The notes under the pieces were generated by a model, which worked only from the letters and a program-made list of their open reading frames with translations, was not told the origin of the DNA and did no database searches. A stretch of 64,000 bases of DNA, from positions 2,046,001 to 2,110,000 of the forward strand of contig OX596338.1 in NCBI GenBank assembly GCA_951394405.1, written 5' to 3'. Position 1 is the stretch's first letter; the number at the start of each line of letters is the position of its first letter. The translations under genes were made by a program, and so were the position numbers. Origin of the DNA: Coprinellus micaceus. Taxonomy: Eukaryota; Basidiomycota; Agaricomycetes; Agaricales; Psathyrellaceae. Below are positions 43,539-54,976 of the stretch, in pieces.

Positions 43539-46500
43539 ATGATTGACCACCCAGCGTGTGTCTTGCAGTGGGCTCGCAGCATTGGAGAGCGTTTCTTCTT
43601 GCAATTTGGACTGTGAGTAGAGTCCCCAGGAATGCTACCCGTCGCTAACGCCACTCCCAGACACTGCGCGACTCACCAAATCCGTGTTATATTGATCTCC
43701 TGCGTGGTTATCACGTCCCTCTTCTACCCTGCCCTCTCCCTCTACGCCTCATCGGAACCCAAGCTCTCGCCCGTACTCGGCGCCTTCACACCACCAGACC
43801 TCTTCACCGCCCGCAGTGCCCAGAAGGACCTCGTGGACATTTGGAGCGGCTACGATTCTCTACGCACTCACGAAGATGCCGTCGCACGAGCCAAGTGCGG
43901 GATGGGAACCGCTTTACGGGTCGAGCGCATCTTCATCCAGAGCCCCCTAGTCGACGATGATGGCGCACTCAATCAGCGGATCCTCTTCTCAACGCTGGAA
44001 CTCGAACGTCGTCTAGAGGGATCAATTCGTTCTGGTGAGGCCCCATGCCTCAGGAAGCCCGACGGTGCCTGCTTTGTCCTGTCCCCTCTAGCCTTCTGGG
44101 ACTATGACACAGACGCAATTCTTTTAGACGCCAATATTCTCGACACCCTCAGTAACCCACTCAACAACGCTACAGTCGCCGGCATCCCGGTCTCACCCCC
44201 AATGGTGCTGGCGGGTCGTGGCTCGTACGATCATCACGTCTCTGGATCCAAGTTTGACTATGCCACGTTCCTCGCCCTGAGTTATTTCTTCCCTAATTCC
44301 GACTGCCTCGGCAATTCTGAGCATGCAGACTGGGAAGAGCTTGTTAGAGCATCAGTCCCAGAGAATACATTCGCAACGTTTCAAACGCAAGAACCCCATC
44401 TTATCGCTCTTGATGTGGGTGCATTCTCATGTTATCATCTCGCCCTATTCATTCTATCCCTTCTTTAGCTTAATCAAGTGACTGCTCAAGGATGGTCCCC
44501 AATATCAGCCATTCTCTACGGGGCATACACGATCTTCTCTGCGTATGTCGTATGGTCGTTCAGGCGTATGAAAGCTGTCCATTCCAGGCTCGGTGTGACA
44601 TTCACCGCCATGGTCGAAATCGCTGTTAGTACAATCACGTCGCTCAGTGTCTGTGCCCTTGTCGGGTTCAGGATCACAATGGTTCCTTGGTACGCCCTGT
44701 CGGCCCATTTGCCTGATTGCCTCACTGATATTTGTAAAGGGAATTGCTTCCCATCGTCATCGTGTTCGTAGGGGCCGAGAACATGTATAATCTGGTAAGC
44801 AACGTAAGCCGAACAGTGTCATGTCATGCTCACCCTCTACGCAGGTCGACGCCGTTGGGCGAACTTCGGTAACTCTGTCCGTCAAACAACGCATCGCGGA
44901 GGGCATGAGCAAGGCCGGGACCTCCAATACACTGAAGGTCGTCACCTACAATTCCGTCCTTGGCGTCTTGGCAGTTTTTTCGACAGGATCAGTGCGACAA
45001 TTCTGTAGCTTTGCAATCGTAGTGTTGGTTGCCCACTGGTTCCTGGCCCACACATTCTTCATCGCGGTGCTATCAATTGATATTGCCCGTCTCGAGGTGA
45101 GTGCCACACGACTGGCTTATCCACCTCCCCCGGCATCGCTGACACCACAGACAGCTTGATGAACTGCTCCGAATAGGGCATAGCTCGTCTGTACCACCCT
45201 CCATTGCTATGGCTCGGTCCGAGAAAGAAAGAGAAAACGCGAAGCGAAAGCGTTCCGGCTGGGAGAAGTTTGTCGTGTCGGTCAAGAGTCTTCTCAAAGT
45301 TCGCGCAACGACGAACATCAGTTTGCTCATGGTAAGTTAGATCTTCTGGGGATGTGATACCCTCCGCTAAACGCCATATCAGCTCCTCGCTATTACAGCG
45401 ACGCTATACTATATGACTTACACCCAATCCACCTCGAGCCAACAATTGGCGAAGAAGCCCCTTGGGGCAGTATCGAGAGCAAGAACGGAGCCTCCTGCCC
45501 TTAGCCACAAGACCACCGCGGAGCAGATCTGGCATGTCCTCAACCCCAATCAGCGGCCACTTCTTCACATCAAGGTGGAGGCATCGACGATCCTCACTAT
45601 CGACCCAGAGGTGCCAGGCAGCCCATCGCTAAAGGAGGGCAAAGCGTACCGGGGTCGCATTTCGACGCGTACCTTCCGTTTCATCTCGTGGATGTTGAAG
45701 ATCATGGTTCTCCCTATTGCAGTCACGACAAGCGCCCTCTACGGGCTGCTCCTATACCTCCTCAAGGACACAGAGCGGCTGGAAGCTCAACGCCACGCAG
45801 ATGAAGATGTGATTCAAGAAGACGAGAAGCCACTAGAGTCCCATATCTCGTTTTCAACCCTCCCCCGTGCGATCGCGAGCGACGTCGAACTTATCGCATC
45901 GAGTGGAGGCGGCAAAGTGATCGTGAGCGTGGGCCTTCATAACGAAATCATTATTTGGAACGCGGAGCAACAGTCGTATATGTCGGTCGACGCTGCGGAT
46001 GTATTGCTCAGCGGGCCTGGATCGTCTGAGAACACCCCAACTCTGACCTTCGTCACCGTAGACGATACGGGGAATCTCATTACTGTCGGCACCAGCACGG
46101 GGCTTATCGCGGTGTGGGTGCTGGTTGGCACCAGGATAACTCCTTTGCCAGTACTGGCCCTGGAAGGCATGGCGAGCGCTGTGACAGAACTCCATTTCGT
46201 TTCCCAATCCGCTTCCAGCGCGTCGAACGCTGAGAGGAAACTCTCAATACCCACGCCAACCTTCCCCATCTTATTGGCGACGTACGAGAATGGCTCGGCG
46301 GCACGGTGGTCAATCGAACGCACTCCGACGGTTTTCCGATACACCACTTCTCGCGACGCTGTTGTGGTCAAGGCGTTCCTGCTACACATCATACCTGATG
46401 GCAGCGTTATAATCGCCTTCGCCCTGAACGATGGAAGTCTGGACCTCATTGAGACAGGGGATTACATTCCGATGATCCTCAACGACCACTGTATGCAGCC

Positions 46501-47629
46501 TGGCGATGCTTTCGACCCCGTCTCACGCGCCCATGCGTGTCGCGCAGAGCTGAGCGGTACCTCTCACCTCGTCATCGCAGTCGCAACCGAGCGCGGAACG
46601 GTATCGCTCTGGGATGGCTTGACAGGGGACTGCGTATCCGTTCTTGACGAACTTCAAGGCCAAGTCAATCACCTGCGGATATCACCTTCCCCTTCAGAAG
46701 CTTGCCATGCTTGTGGACTGCCTACCCCAGAAAGCCTATCCATCGCCTTCTCGATCGACCCCGTCATCCGAATATTCAACTTCTACCTCGACAACCATTC
46801 GAACCCGACGAGAATTTGCAACTGTACGAGCAGTCATCAAATGCGGCATGTCGCTCCTTCGAGGGACGCGGCCGGGAGGAGGTCGAGGAGTAACAGCAAT
46901 GCCAACTCCAGAGCGGGATCTCCCATCATTCCCCGTGCTCGTCTCGCAACAGCGTTCGAGATGGCGGACTTCCCTGTGTCGGGACATGGGGTGCATTCGA
47001 GGCGGGCTTCGGAAAAAGAGTCGAACGGGCGGAGGTCACTGGATCAGCTCACAGTCCCCTTTCCCAGCGACGACGATGGACGGAACAACGGAACCCTAAC
47101 ACCACTTGGAAATCAGCAGGCCTCTTGGTGGCAGAATGCAGTCGTTGTGAGGGTTGGGGAAGTCCAATGCCAGAGGGGCGGCTGGGACGTGGTGAATGGA
47201 GTCGGCAAGTTCGTGGGTGTTAGGAGGAAGTCGAGGGTGCAGGGTAAGGGGAGGGGAGGAGCAAGTGCCCCAGTTACTCTTAGCAGCCACGCGGGTCAAG
47301 GTCTGACGGCTGCGACGCTGGAGCGATGGGAGCTTTGGACATTCGACCCCGCATTGGCGCGGACGAGGAGCTCAGCCTTGGCGAGTCTGGCCCCAAGGAA
47401 TGGGGATGGCGTTGAAACACCTCAAATATCGGCAACCTCGTCGAGCTCATCCTTGTCAAAGAAAAGCTCAATGCCCCCACCGCCACCCCCATCTATCTTC
47501 CCATCCAGCGAGCATATCGCAAGACTACCCTTCACGAGGGTATCTCCGCTTCTGATTTCTTCATCGCATGCCCTTGCAGGTTTCGGGAATACGATTGGAG
47601 TCTTCGCCTTCTCTTCATCGGATCTATGA
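43539..47629 (+). CDS. SCAP: SREBP cleavage-activating protein, SCAP-like (1259 aa)
   Basis: Seven exons (introns 43613-43660, 44415-44468, 44690-44739, 44795-44844, 45097-45154, 45332-45382) give 1259 residues. An N-terminal membrane helix (VILISCVVITSLFYPALSLY) precedes a lumenal loop of about 250 residues. A sterol-sensing domain of several membrane helices follows: ISAILYGAYTIFSAYVVW, LLPIVIVFVGAENMYNL and SVKQRIAEGMSKAGTSNTL. After another helix pair comes a cytosolic C-terminal half with WD-repeat-like strands (KVIVSVGLHNEIIIWNA; RGTVSLWDGLTGDCVSVLD). SCAP senses sterols in the ER and escorts SREBP to the Golgi for cleavage; in fungi the pathway also answers low oxygen. A 200-residue low-complexity insert, rich in Ser and Arg, interrupts the WD region. 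Confidence 0.9.
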
Positions 47630-48118
47630 TTCCTTCCTCTCATCGCGTCTGCAACCGCATTCTCCTGGGTTACTAGTTTACGCGTCTCATCTCTGGCCTG
47701 TTCTCACATTCCGTGGTTTACCCTCTGCTTGTCTATCTAGTTGTGTAGTACCCCGCTGCTGTATTGCTATCGTACCTCTATTTCTTGTTTCACAGTACCG
47801 CGTCTCTTGATTTATTGTATAGATAGAGGATGGATTGACCTGTGCTCTTCCGTGCTTCACATGATGCTACAGGTGAGCCAAGTCATCTCGTACCGTTTGA
47901 ACTCGGCGACTGATTAGCCCTGCTTCAGTCTTCAGAGTGCTCATGTACCCGTATTGGATATCCCAGAGTGTGCCAGTGTATAACGTACATCCGGTTTGCA
48001 AATGTCCCCTGGTCGGTGAGTAGATTATGGTCATCAGAGCACTTGAGGGGTAATACCAGTGTAAATATGGGAGTATGGGGATGATATTCCAAACCGTGTG
48101 GTGTGTGAGCCTCCGCAT
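47630..48118. other. Convergent 3' flanks of SCAP and the Hsp70-like gene
   Basis: About 490 bases between two convergent stop codons, T-rich at 47640-47830. No gene, repeat or hairpin terminator is supported. Confidence 0.5.
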
Positions 48119-50592
48119 TCAGTCAGTTGTGATGTCTGGGTCATAAACGATTTTCGCGGGACTTCTCTTCTCAATCCCCTATAGCCGGGTCGGTGATCAG
48201 CAACTAAAGCGGAAGGTAGATGCGACACTAGCTAGACAACCTACATTTTCCTCCCATGCAATCTGAGCCCTCATTTCCACTGAGCTGAAGAAAAGAATCA
48301 AGTCATATCCGAGGTAGTAGAACGTGCCTGGAGCACCGTTCGTCTTTGGTCTGGGTGTTAATGGGATATGGCTGAGATCCATCTCGACGATGCAAAGCTT
48401 GGTGTACATCCCTTGAAGGTGAGCCGTCAGTCGAGTGCACCACTCACGTCGAACTCTGGACAATTCGCACCGGGCTCATCGTCCTTCCATTTTGGGCTTG
48501 GGCTACTACCTCGATAAGCCCATACTGTGGAGGTAATCCTATCGATATCGGACCTCCTTTCAGATCGCAGACCGAAGCCCTGGCGGAACTCTTTTCCTTC
48601 TTGCACCTGGGTATTCTACGCAGGGCCTTGTGGTAAGCAAGATGAGAGTATTATCAAGAACTGAAGCCAAGATACCTTTGACAAAATGACAGCGAAGAAA
48701 TCTGGCACCAGTGTCTCGCCTGAAGCGCAGACATATGTTTTGCTTTTACGCTTCACGTGGTCGAGGTCTGCGGGGTTGTAAAAGGCCGTTCGGAATTGCC
48801 CGTATGTGAACTTCGCGACCCGCGTTGTAACATGGTGGTCGAGGTAGAATGAGATGGCCCCGTCGGACACAGCTTTGTTTCTTTTGCGACAAGAGGTGGG
48901 TGACTCCTGGTTAAGAATTAAAGCTTGTTAGGGGACTCACACATGATTTTCAGGCCGAATGACTGATATTCCTTCCGATTTCAGGCCCGCTTCCACCTTG
49001 CTGAACAGCCAGTCGTTCGCCGCGAATCCACCAACCATAACGACGTACTGCACAGTCGTATCGTGAGCATTTGAAGCTTCATTTGCACCAGTACCTTTGC
49101 AAGACCAAACTCACAGAAATGGGCTTATGTGCGAGTCTCATTTGCTCTTTCGTCGCATTTACTATGCACTTCACCGACCCATCGAAGAACCTTGCTACAT
49201 CTTGACCGTCGAGCTTGAGCTGTCCAAATCGAATGTTGCAAGTGGCGTCATTGTCACGAGTGGACCCAAACTTGATGTATTGTGGTTGCCGGTCATTGCT
49301 GAAGCGGACTTTCGTGGTTTTATCGAAGCAGCGGACAATGTGGTCCAAGTCTTCGACAAAGTCGGATTCCGAAAGGTAATCTAGACGGGATTGCGTGAGG
49401 AAAGGGGGATGGGACAATGGGAGGGCGATACACATACCATCGAGGAACACTCGGGCGTGGATACTGACAAACACGGATCCATGGAAATGGCCTATCGGGT
49501 ACAGTCAGTTTACACGGTGCAAAGAATGGCCACGAGTCATCGTATCAGGCCTACATTGAGGAGGAGCAACCTCTTTGAAAGTCGAAGGTTCACCATTGCC
49601 CCCGCTGTAGCGACTGTAAGCGCTCATATCGACGGTGCCTCCTCCGGCATCGACGATGCAAATGCCCTCCCCGTTCTGTTGTAACCTTGTTAGCCCTGTG
49701 GCTTTAAAACACTTTTGAATGGAGACCGACCTCCAATGCACTCGACGGAAGTCCGTTTTCTATTGAGAAATGCAGGCTAGCCTCGCCCTCTGTTACAAAG
49801 GAAACCCTCGCATGCCCGCTCGTCGTGTCCGGGATCAAGCCCGCGAGGACAATTGACTCCCGCATTTGAGTCTGTTGGAACCCCTCCCAACCGTTCGGGT
49901 GGCTCAGGACATAGTCAATCTCCCCTTGGACGCTCTCCCATAGGTCCCGTCCATTGGCGTGAGTGTCCTGAATAAAGATTGACGCGCATTTGAACAGATA
50001 TGCCAGAAAATCGGCCATGACGGCCACGACGTCCTTGCCGGACGGCAGAGAAGGGATTTGAGAGGCAACTTGTCTCGTTGTATCCGACTTTGGGCGGATG
50101 TGTAGCTTAAACCTACGAAATAGAGTTGCTGTGGATATGGAGGGCGAAATCAGCAGAGGTCAAGGAACCGCCGTACCATTCGCTCTTTATCCATCCCTCG
50201 TCTTCCGCCTGCTCAAATATGCCCTCGCGCATGGCTTCTGCTCCAACTGCACAGACTTTCCCCTCTTCATCGTAGTATATGACTGTTGGAATCTTGGAAG
50301 CGCCACTGATTTGTTCGTGAGCGGGGAACCTGGGGAATCGACGTCACCCAATCCTACTCGGTGATGCAAATGCGACAGGTATGAATACCTCGTTACACCC
50401 TTGATTTCGGGGACATGCCCGGGGTCAAGGATTCTAGAAGACGAGGCAAGTCAACTTGATTTACCTAGCCCTCCTATCCTACAGTGAGGGGAGCACATAC
50501 GTATACGAAATGCCACTGTAGGTCGTGCCCACATCGAAGGCCAAGACCAGCTTCCTCCGAGAGCCTTTGTATATCTCACGGGTGTCCGACAT
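48119..50592 (-). CDS. Hsp70-like ATPase of the HSPA12 type (601 aa)
   Basis: Twelve short exons join into 602 codons in one frame. The nucleotide-binding fold is clear: LVLAFDVGTTYSGISYTILD (phosphate 1), CIVDAGGGTVDMSAYSRY (phosphate 2), and YVVMVGGFAANDWLFSKVE (adenosine motif), followed by the usual VIRPENHVNKAVSDGAISFY. No canonical Hsp70 substrate-binding domain or EEVD tail is present; the C-terminus ends RSPAKIVYDPDITTD. Such short Hsp70-like proteins are expanded in Agaricomycetes and their clients are unknown. The start MSDTREIYKGSRRKL fits the family; an in-frame ATG 53 codons upstream is less likely. Introns include 50434-50500, 49676-49730, 49048-49114 and 48179-48244. Confidence 0.9.
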
Positions 50593-51044
50593 GGCCAAGC
50601 TATCGTCGAAGAATCGGAGGGGTGGAACGAGGTCGAGAGCAAGGTGAAGAGCCTGCCTGATGAAATGAGGACCGACTGCCACGGCCACTGCGGTGATTGC
50701 CTGAGCGCGTGATGGCTGAACTCGTGGCCCAAGCACGGGCGCTAATTGCATCGTTTAGGGGCTTTGCACAGCCCCGACACTGAATTCAGCTCTTCCCACT
50801 GCTCAGTTGTTTTCTTCGCATTTCCTTTGCGTATCACGCACAAGATTAGCGGATCATGGTCACTATTCTCGGGCGGTGATCCTCTCAACGAATATCTGAC
50901 TAGCTGTCTAATAAAATAGCCTCCATCTACTCAAATAAATTCTTCGCTTCAGGCGAGCGCTTATTCGCAAGCTCGAAAACTACTAGCCACATTTATACAG
51001 CTCGAACGAAGTCATGCTCGTACAGAAAGTGAGAACAACACAGG
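50593..51044. other. Intergenic region upstream of the Hsp70-like gene
   Basis: About 450 bases between the Hsp70-like start and the end of DUF6593 copy 1. The AT-rich part at 50900-51000 fits a 3' flank. No gene supported. Confidence 0.5.
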
Positions 51045-51864
51045 TCAATGCCCGCCCTCTCCACTCTCGGCTTCCGGTCCAGAGTCGGCATCTCCATCGC
51101 CTTCATCATCATGTCCTCTCCTCCACTTCAAAGGGCCATGGTCCTTCTGTTGCCGCCTGTTGTCCACAAGGAGGAAGGTAAAAATCACCATTCCCATATC
51201 AAGCGTCTCAGATCCTGGCCTCATGTGGAGCACGAATTTCGTGTGCCCCATGAATATCCCTTCAGCAATGAACTTTTTCAGGCATCGACCTACTTCTTCC
51301 CCGTCGCGGGTGAGCTGATAGCCATGCCAGTCGGTGAACCATGGCAGGCAGGGGAAGGAGTAAATGCACATACGACGCAGCCTATTCTTCCTATGACCTT
51401 CCAGCGGTATTTGATGCCGTCGTTCCCCGTGAAAAAGTGACACTTTTGCGACCTTGGAATACCCATCGTTACCTTCAGGCAAGAAGCAAACCGAGAGCAC
51501 CCACTCACGGACTGAGCGGATTCCTCTTCTTCAACAAGGTCTGCGCAGGCACCCCGTCAAAGCTTTGCAAGCTATGGCTGTAAATCAGGGTGCTTGACAA
51601 GCCCGTCTCCCTCCAATGTATCTCAGCAAGCTTTTGCCTGCCAGTGCTCTCCCCATCGTTCCCGGGTATCATCGAGTCTCTAAGATTCGCAGTCTTGTCC
51701 CGCTCGGAAAGGGGTATAGGGTCACGAAGGCGATATATCCGCGTTACGGGAACGAGGCGCCCGGGTGTCGTTGTGGTGCTGATTTCGTAGCATACGTCGC
51801 CGGAAAGGGTGGTGAGTGGAGAGTCGAGGAGGTTGCTAGATGGGAATACGAGTTGGAGGTCCAT
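51045..51864 (-). CDS. DUF6593-type protein, copy 1 (234 aa)
   Basis: Three exons (introns 51453-51508 and 51315-51373) give 234 residues. It opens MDLQLVFPSSNLLDSPLTTL, then YEISTT..LVPVTRI, AEIHWRE, CHFFTGNDGIKYRWKVIGRI, and LDMGMVIFTFLLVDNRRQQ near the end. This is the pattern of the fungal DUF6593 family: beta strands resembling a tubby-like fold, then a membrane-like or helical last segment. Copies 2 (56980-57824) and 3 (58447-59267) have the same three-exon plan with identical intron phases (2, then 0). The C-terminal tail here is acidic and Gly-rich. Molecular function is unknown. The family name is from memory of its motif pattern. Confidence 0.8.
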
Positions 51865-52068
51865 CTTTGGGTGATAAACGGTGCTAAAAGTGCCAAAGTG
51901 GCTGGGACGGTTTCAGCTAGATTTTGGTCTTGACTGATTGTGCCCCTGTGATTGAATGGGTAACATGTGGGCACGTATCTGGTAATGACTGCATTGGAGA
52001 AGTGGACACAAAAATACAAAGGGAAAGACGCGTGCGCGTCTCCAACTAACCGGCTACTGACCTTGGAT

Positions 52069-53996
52069 CTACGCAAACGAACCCAAGTGGCTCCTGACCC
52101 TGAAGTCAGCATCTGTTTTCGCCCTGACCTCATCGATGGTAACACCCTCGGCCAAGTCGATGAGCTCAAGCTCACCCTTGGCCCTGTCCACATCGAATAC
52201 CGCGAGCTCAGTGATGATTGTGCTGACTGCACGGGCACCAGTCAATGGGAGGGAGCAAACCTTGAGGACCTTGGATTGACCCTTCTTGGAGCAATGCTCG
52301 AGCACGGCAATGACTTTGGTCTTGTCGGGGTTGGAGACGAGGTCCATGGCACCTCCGATACCTGACACATTGGCGTCAATAGAAGCATGCAACCGGCGAG
52401 AGTCCTTGCCGACCTTTGAGAAGTTTTCCAGGGATCATGAAGTTGGCGATGTCGCCGGCTTGCGAAACTTCCATGGCCTGAACAGGAGTGAGGTCATGAA
52501 ATTAAATTTGGGGAGTGTTCACTGACCCCGAGAACGGCGACGTCGACATGTCCGCCGCGAATCATAGCAAACGATTCACTGGAGTCTGTCGTTCCAGCGG
52601 TCAGCACGAACCGGCGGCTTCATACGCGGAACGGGGTAACATACCGAATACCGAAGCGCCAGGAATCAAAGTGACAGTCTCCTTGCCGGCATTGATAAGA
52701 TCCCTGCACCACCGTCAGTCGACATCCCCGATACCGGTGTGTAGACGCCTTACGCGTCAAGCTGCTTCTCAGTTGGATAAGGGCCCATTCCAAGAATACC
52801 GTTCTCACTCTGCCACCAGACGCTGACACCGGGTTCTAAGTATTCCGGGATGAGAGTCGGGATGCCAATGCCGAGGTTAGCATAGAAACCGTTCTTAATT
52901 TCCTTTGCTGCGCGACGGGCAATGCGTTGGCGGATGGCGAGTGCTTTCGCCTTCTCGGGGGACATGTCTGTTTTCTTGTCAGAGCCCTTGGAGGCAAGGG
53001 TGACGACCTCGATGTGGTTGGGGACGGTGGCTTGGACAATGCGATCAACGTAGATTCCGGGGAGGTGGATGGCGTTGGGGGAGAGTTCACCAACGGGAAC
53101 AATGTTCTCCGCTTCGACGATCGTCACCTTCGCGTTCTTGCCCATTACCGTGCTAAAGTTGTTGGACGCATATCGGAAGACGACATTGCCAGCCTCGTCG
53201 GCTTTCCACGCGTGGATGAAGGCAACGTCGCCAGAAAGCGCTGTTTCAAGGACGTATCGCCGTCCATTGATGTCCCGTGCTTCCTTTGGGATACCCTCGA
53301 TGGCGATGCCATTCTGAGCCCCGCCGTCGTGATACCTCTGGGGGATGCTGCCGTGTTCAATCGCGGTGTTTGCACCTGTGGGCGTGAAGAAGGCGGGGAT
53401 GCCCGCTGCGTGTGCGCGCAGGCGCTCGGCCAGAGTCCCCTGAGGAGTGAGCTCAAGGGTGATTTTTCCGGTCAGAAAGCGGGACTCGAAGTTCTTGTTG
53501 CTGGAAAGAGCTCAGTTGAGGTATTGGGGGTGGTGAATCTCGTACCTTCCAGGATACGAAGCAATGATCTTGGACAATTGGTTAGTGTTCAGGAGCATGT
53601 CTGTCGCGAAGCATAAGTCGGACACCTTCGCCGCGAGAGACCGACGCGCGCACCCAATCCGGAGTTTGCCTGCCCCGCATTGTTGGAAACCCCTGTCAAG
53701 TCTGTTACATCCTTTCGTTTGGCGAGGGCACTGAGTAGGGTATCTGTCCAGACGTGATAAGGACTTAGATCGGAGTCGCGACCTGGAATCTACGCACCTG
53801 GGATGCCTGCAGCACCAAAGCCCCCACACAAGAGGATATCTCCTGATTTGATATCCTTCACCGCCTCATCCGCCGAGTTCCAAACCTTGGATGCCTTTGG
53901 GGTGTGGCTGTCAACTGCGACGCTGTAGTACCTGAGGCTAAACCTCGTCGCGGTGAAGCCCCGTAGGCAAGTCCTGGAGACTCGTACGCTGAGCAT
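52069..53996 (-). CDS. Succinyl-CoA:3-ketoacid CoA-transferase, mitochondrial (521 aa)
   Basis: Eight exons sum to 522 codons, the normal length for SCOT. A mitochondrial presequence (MLSVRVSRTCLRGFTATRFS) precedes the alpha half: GDILLCGGFGAAGIPDTLL, IIASYPGSNKNFESRFLTGK, LTPQGTLAERLRAHAAGIPAF. The beta half has FYANLGIGIPTLIPEY and WQSENGILGMGPYP, whose Glu is the catalytic residue that forms the CoA thioester. It ends IPGKLLKGIGGAMDLVSNPD and LTGARAVSTIITELAVFDVD. The enzyme moves CoA from succinyl-CoA to acetoacetate; in fungi relatives also use acetate or propionate. Introns: 53744-53797, 53601-53653, 53501-53545, 52704-52753, 52586-52644, 52478-52526, 52362-52413. Two donors are weak (gtcagt, gtcggc) but needed to keep the family sequence. 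Confidence 0.94.
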
Positions 53997-54976
53997 CTTG
54001 GTGGAGGCGTTTGCTCCTACTTCAGCCGACCGCCCTTGAAATACCCTGCGGTTATATAGTCAGCAGACACCGGTGACCGCAAGAACGTGGAAGACAGGGA
54101 CAGAGATGCCTTCTACATGGATCATGGCAGCTATTTACCGGCAACCCGGATCCTCACCCCAACTGTCATCATCCTTCCCCAGCTTCGCCATTCCACCGAG
54201 AACGGGTTCGATCTGTAATTACAGATCATCAGTCACGGTCACCCGGACTCTGTCCCGGGGCGGGTGATGGGGTGCGCGGGAATACTCGTCCTCCTCATTC
54301 GCGGCAGTCCCCACATTCTCATATGGGTAGCTCCCTCCCGCTCCGCATCGCACCCCTCGCCTTCGGCGGGGGCCCCGCAATGCTTCGGGGAGGGTCCCAG
54401 GGCCCCCGATATGAGACCGTCAGTCACATATGTGGGGCCCCCGTTCCTTGCTGCCACTCATCTTTTTGCTCGGCCCAAGGGCCTCGGAATTGACAGACGG
54501 ATGGGTACGGGGTACAGGAGGGCGGGAACACAGGCAATATGGGACATTTCCCCGCCACCGACCTGCGCTCTCCTCCCAAATGAGGCAGTAACACGAGCGC
54601 GTCCTCGCGTCCCGCACTGCTCCCGCTCGCTGATGTGACTGTGACTGATGATCTGTAATTACAGATCGAACGGTACCTCCCATTCCACCCATTTCAAGAC
54701 TTCCATTTCCACGAATGAGAGACGTTTCGTCCTTACGGGTAAAGTTATGAGCCGGTAGCCTATCTTTACGAGAGGTCGATGAGTTGAACTGTGTTGTATT
54801 GCGATTCCGGGGAGTGGTCCCAACCGAGGGAGGCAAGAAAGCTGTTGGCGGTGGGCGCGGGCAGGATCTGCCGAGCTCGGCGCCTGCCACTCCAAATAGT
54901 GCCAAGTAACGCGTCCGAGTCGGTTTGACGCGCCCAGTGACGCCTCAGGCTTGACGACTTACCACCACCAACTGTT
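53997..54976. other. Divergent region between SCOT and HAT1, holding a MITE-like element
   Basis: 980 bases between two divergent start codons. Almost half is the element with terminal inverted repeats at 54207-54670. The remaining 200 and 300 bases at each side should hold the two promoters. Open frames inside are GC-rich shadows. Confidence 0.55.
54207..54670. mobile_element. MITE-like element with 36-bp terminal inverted repeats
   Basis: The left end (54207-54242) starts TTCGATCTGTAATTACAGAT and runs CATCAGTCACGGTCAC. The right end (54635-54670), read on the minus strand, is the same except one base. Each end contains the perfect 18-bp palindrome GATCTGTAATTACAGATC. The 464-bp unit has no coding capacity of note and a very GC-rich interior with smaller palindromes such as GGGGCCCCG-type blocks. 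These are features of a miniature inverted-repeat transposable element. No clear target-site duplication is visible right outside the repeats (AACGGG on the left, CGGTAC on the right), so the superfamily cannot be assigned. Confidence 0.65.
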
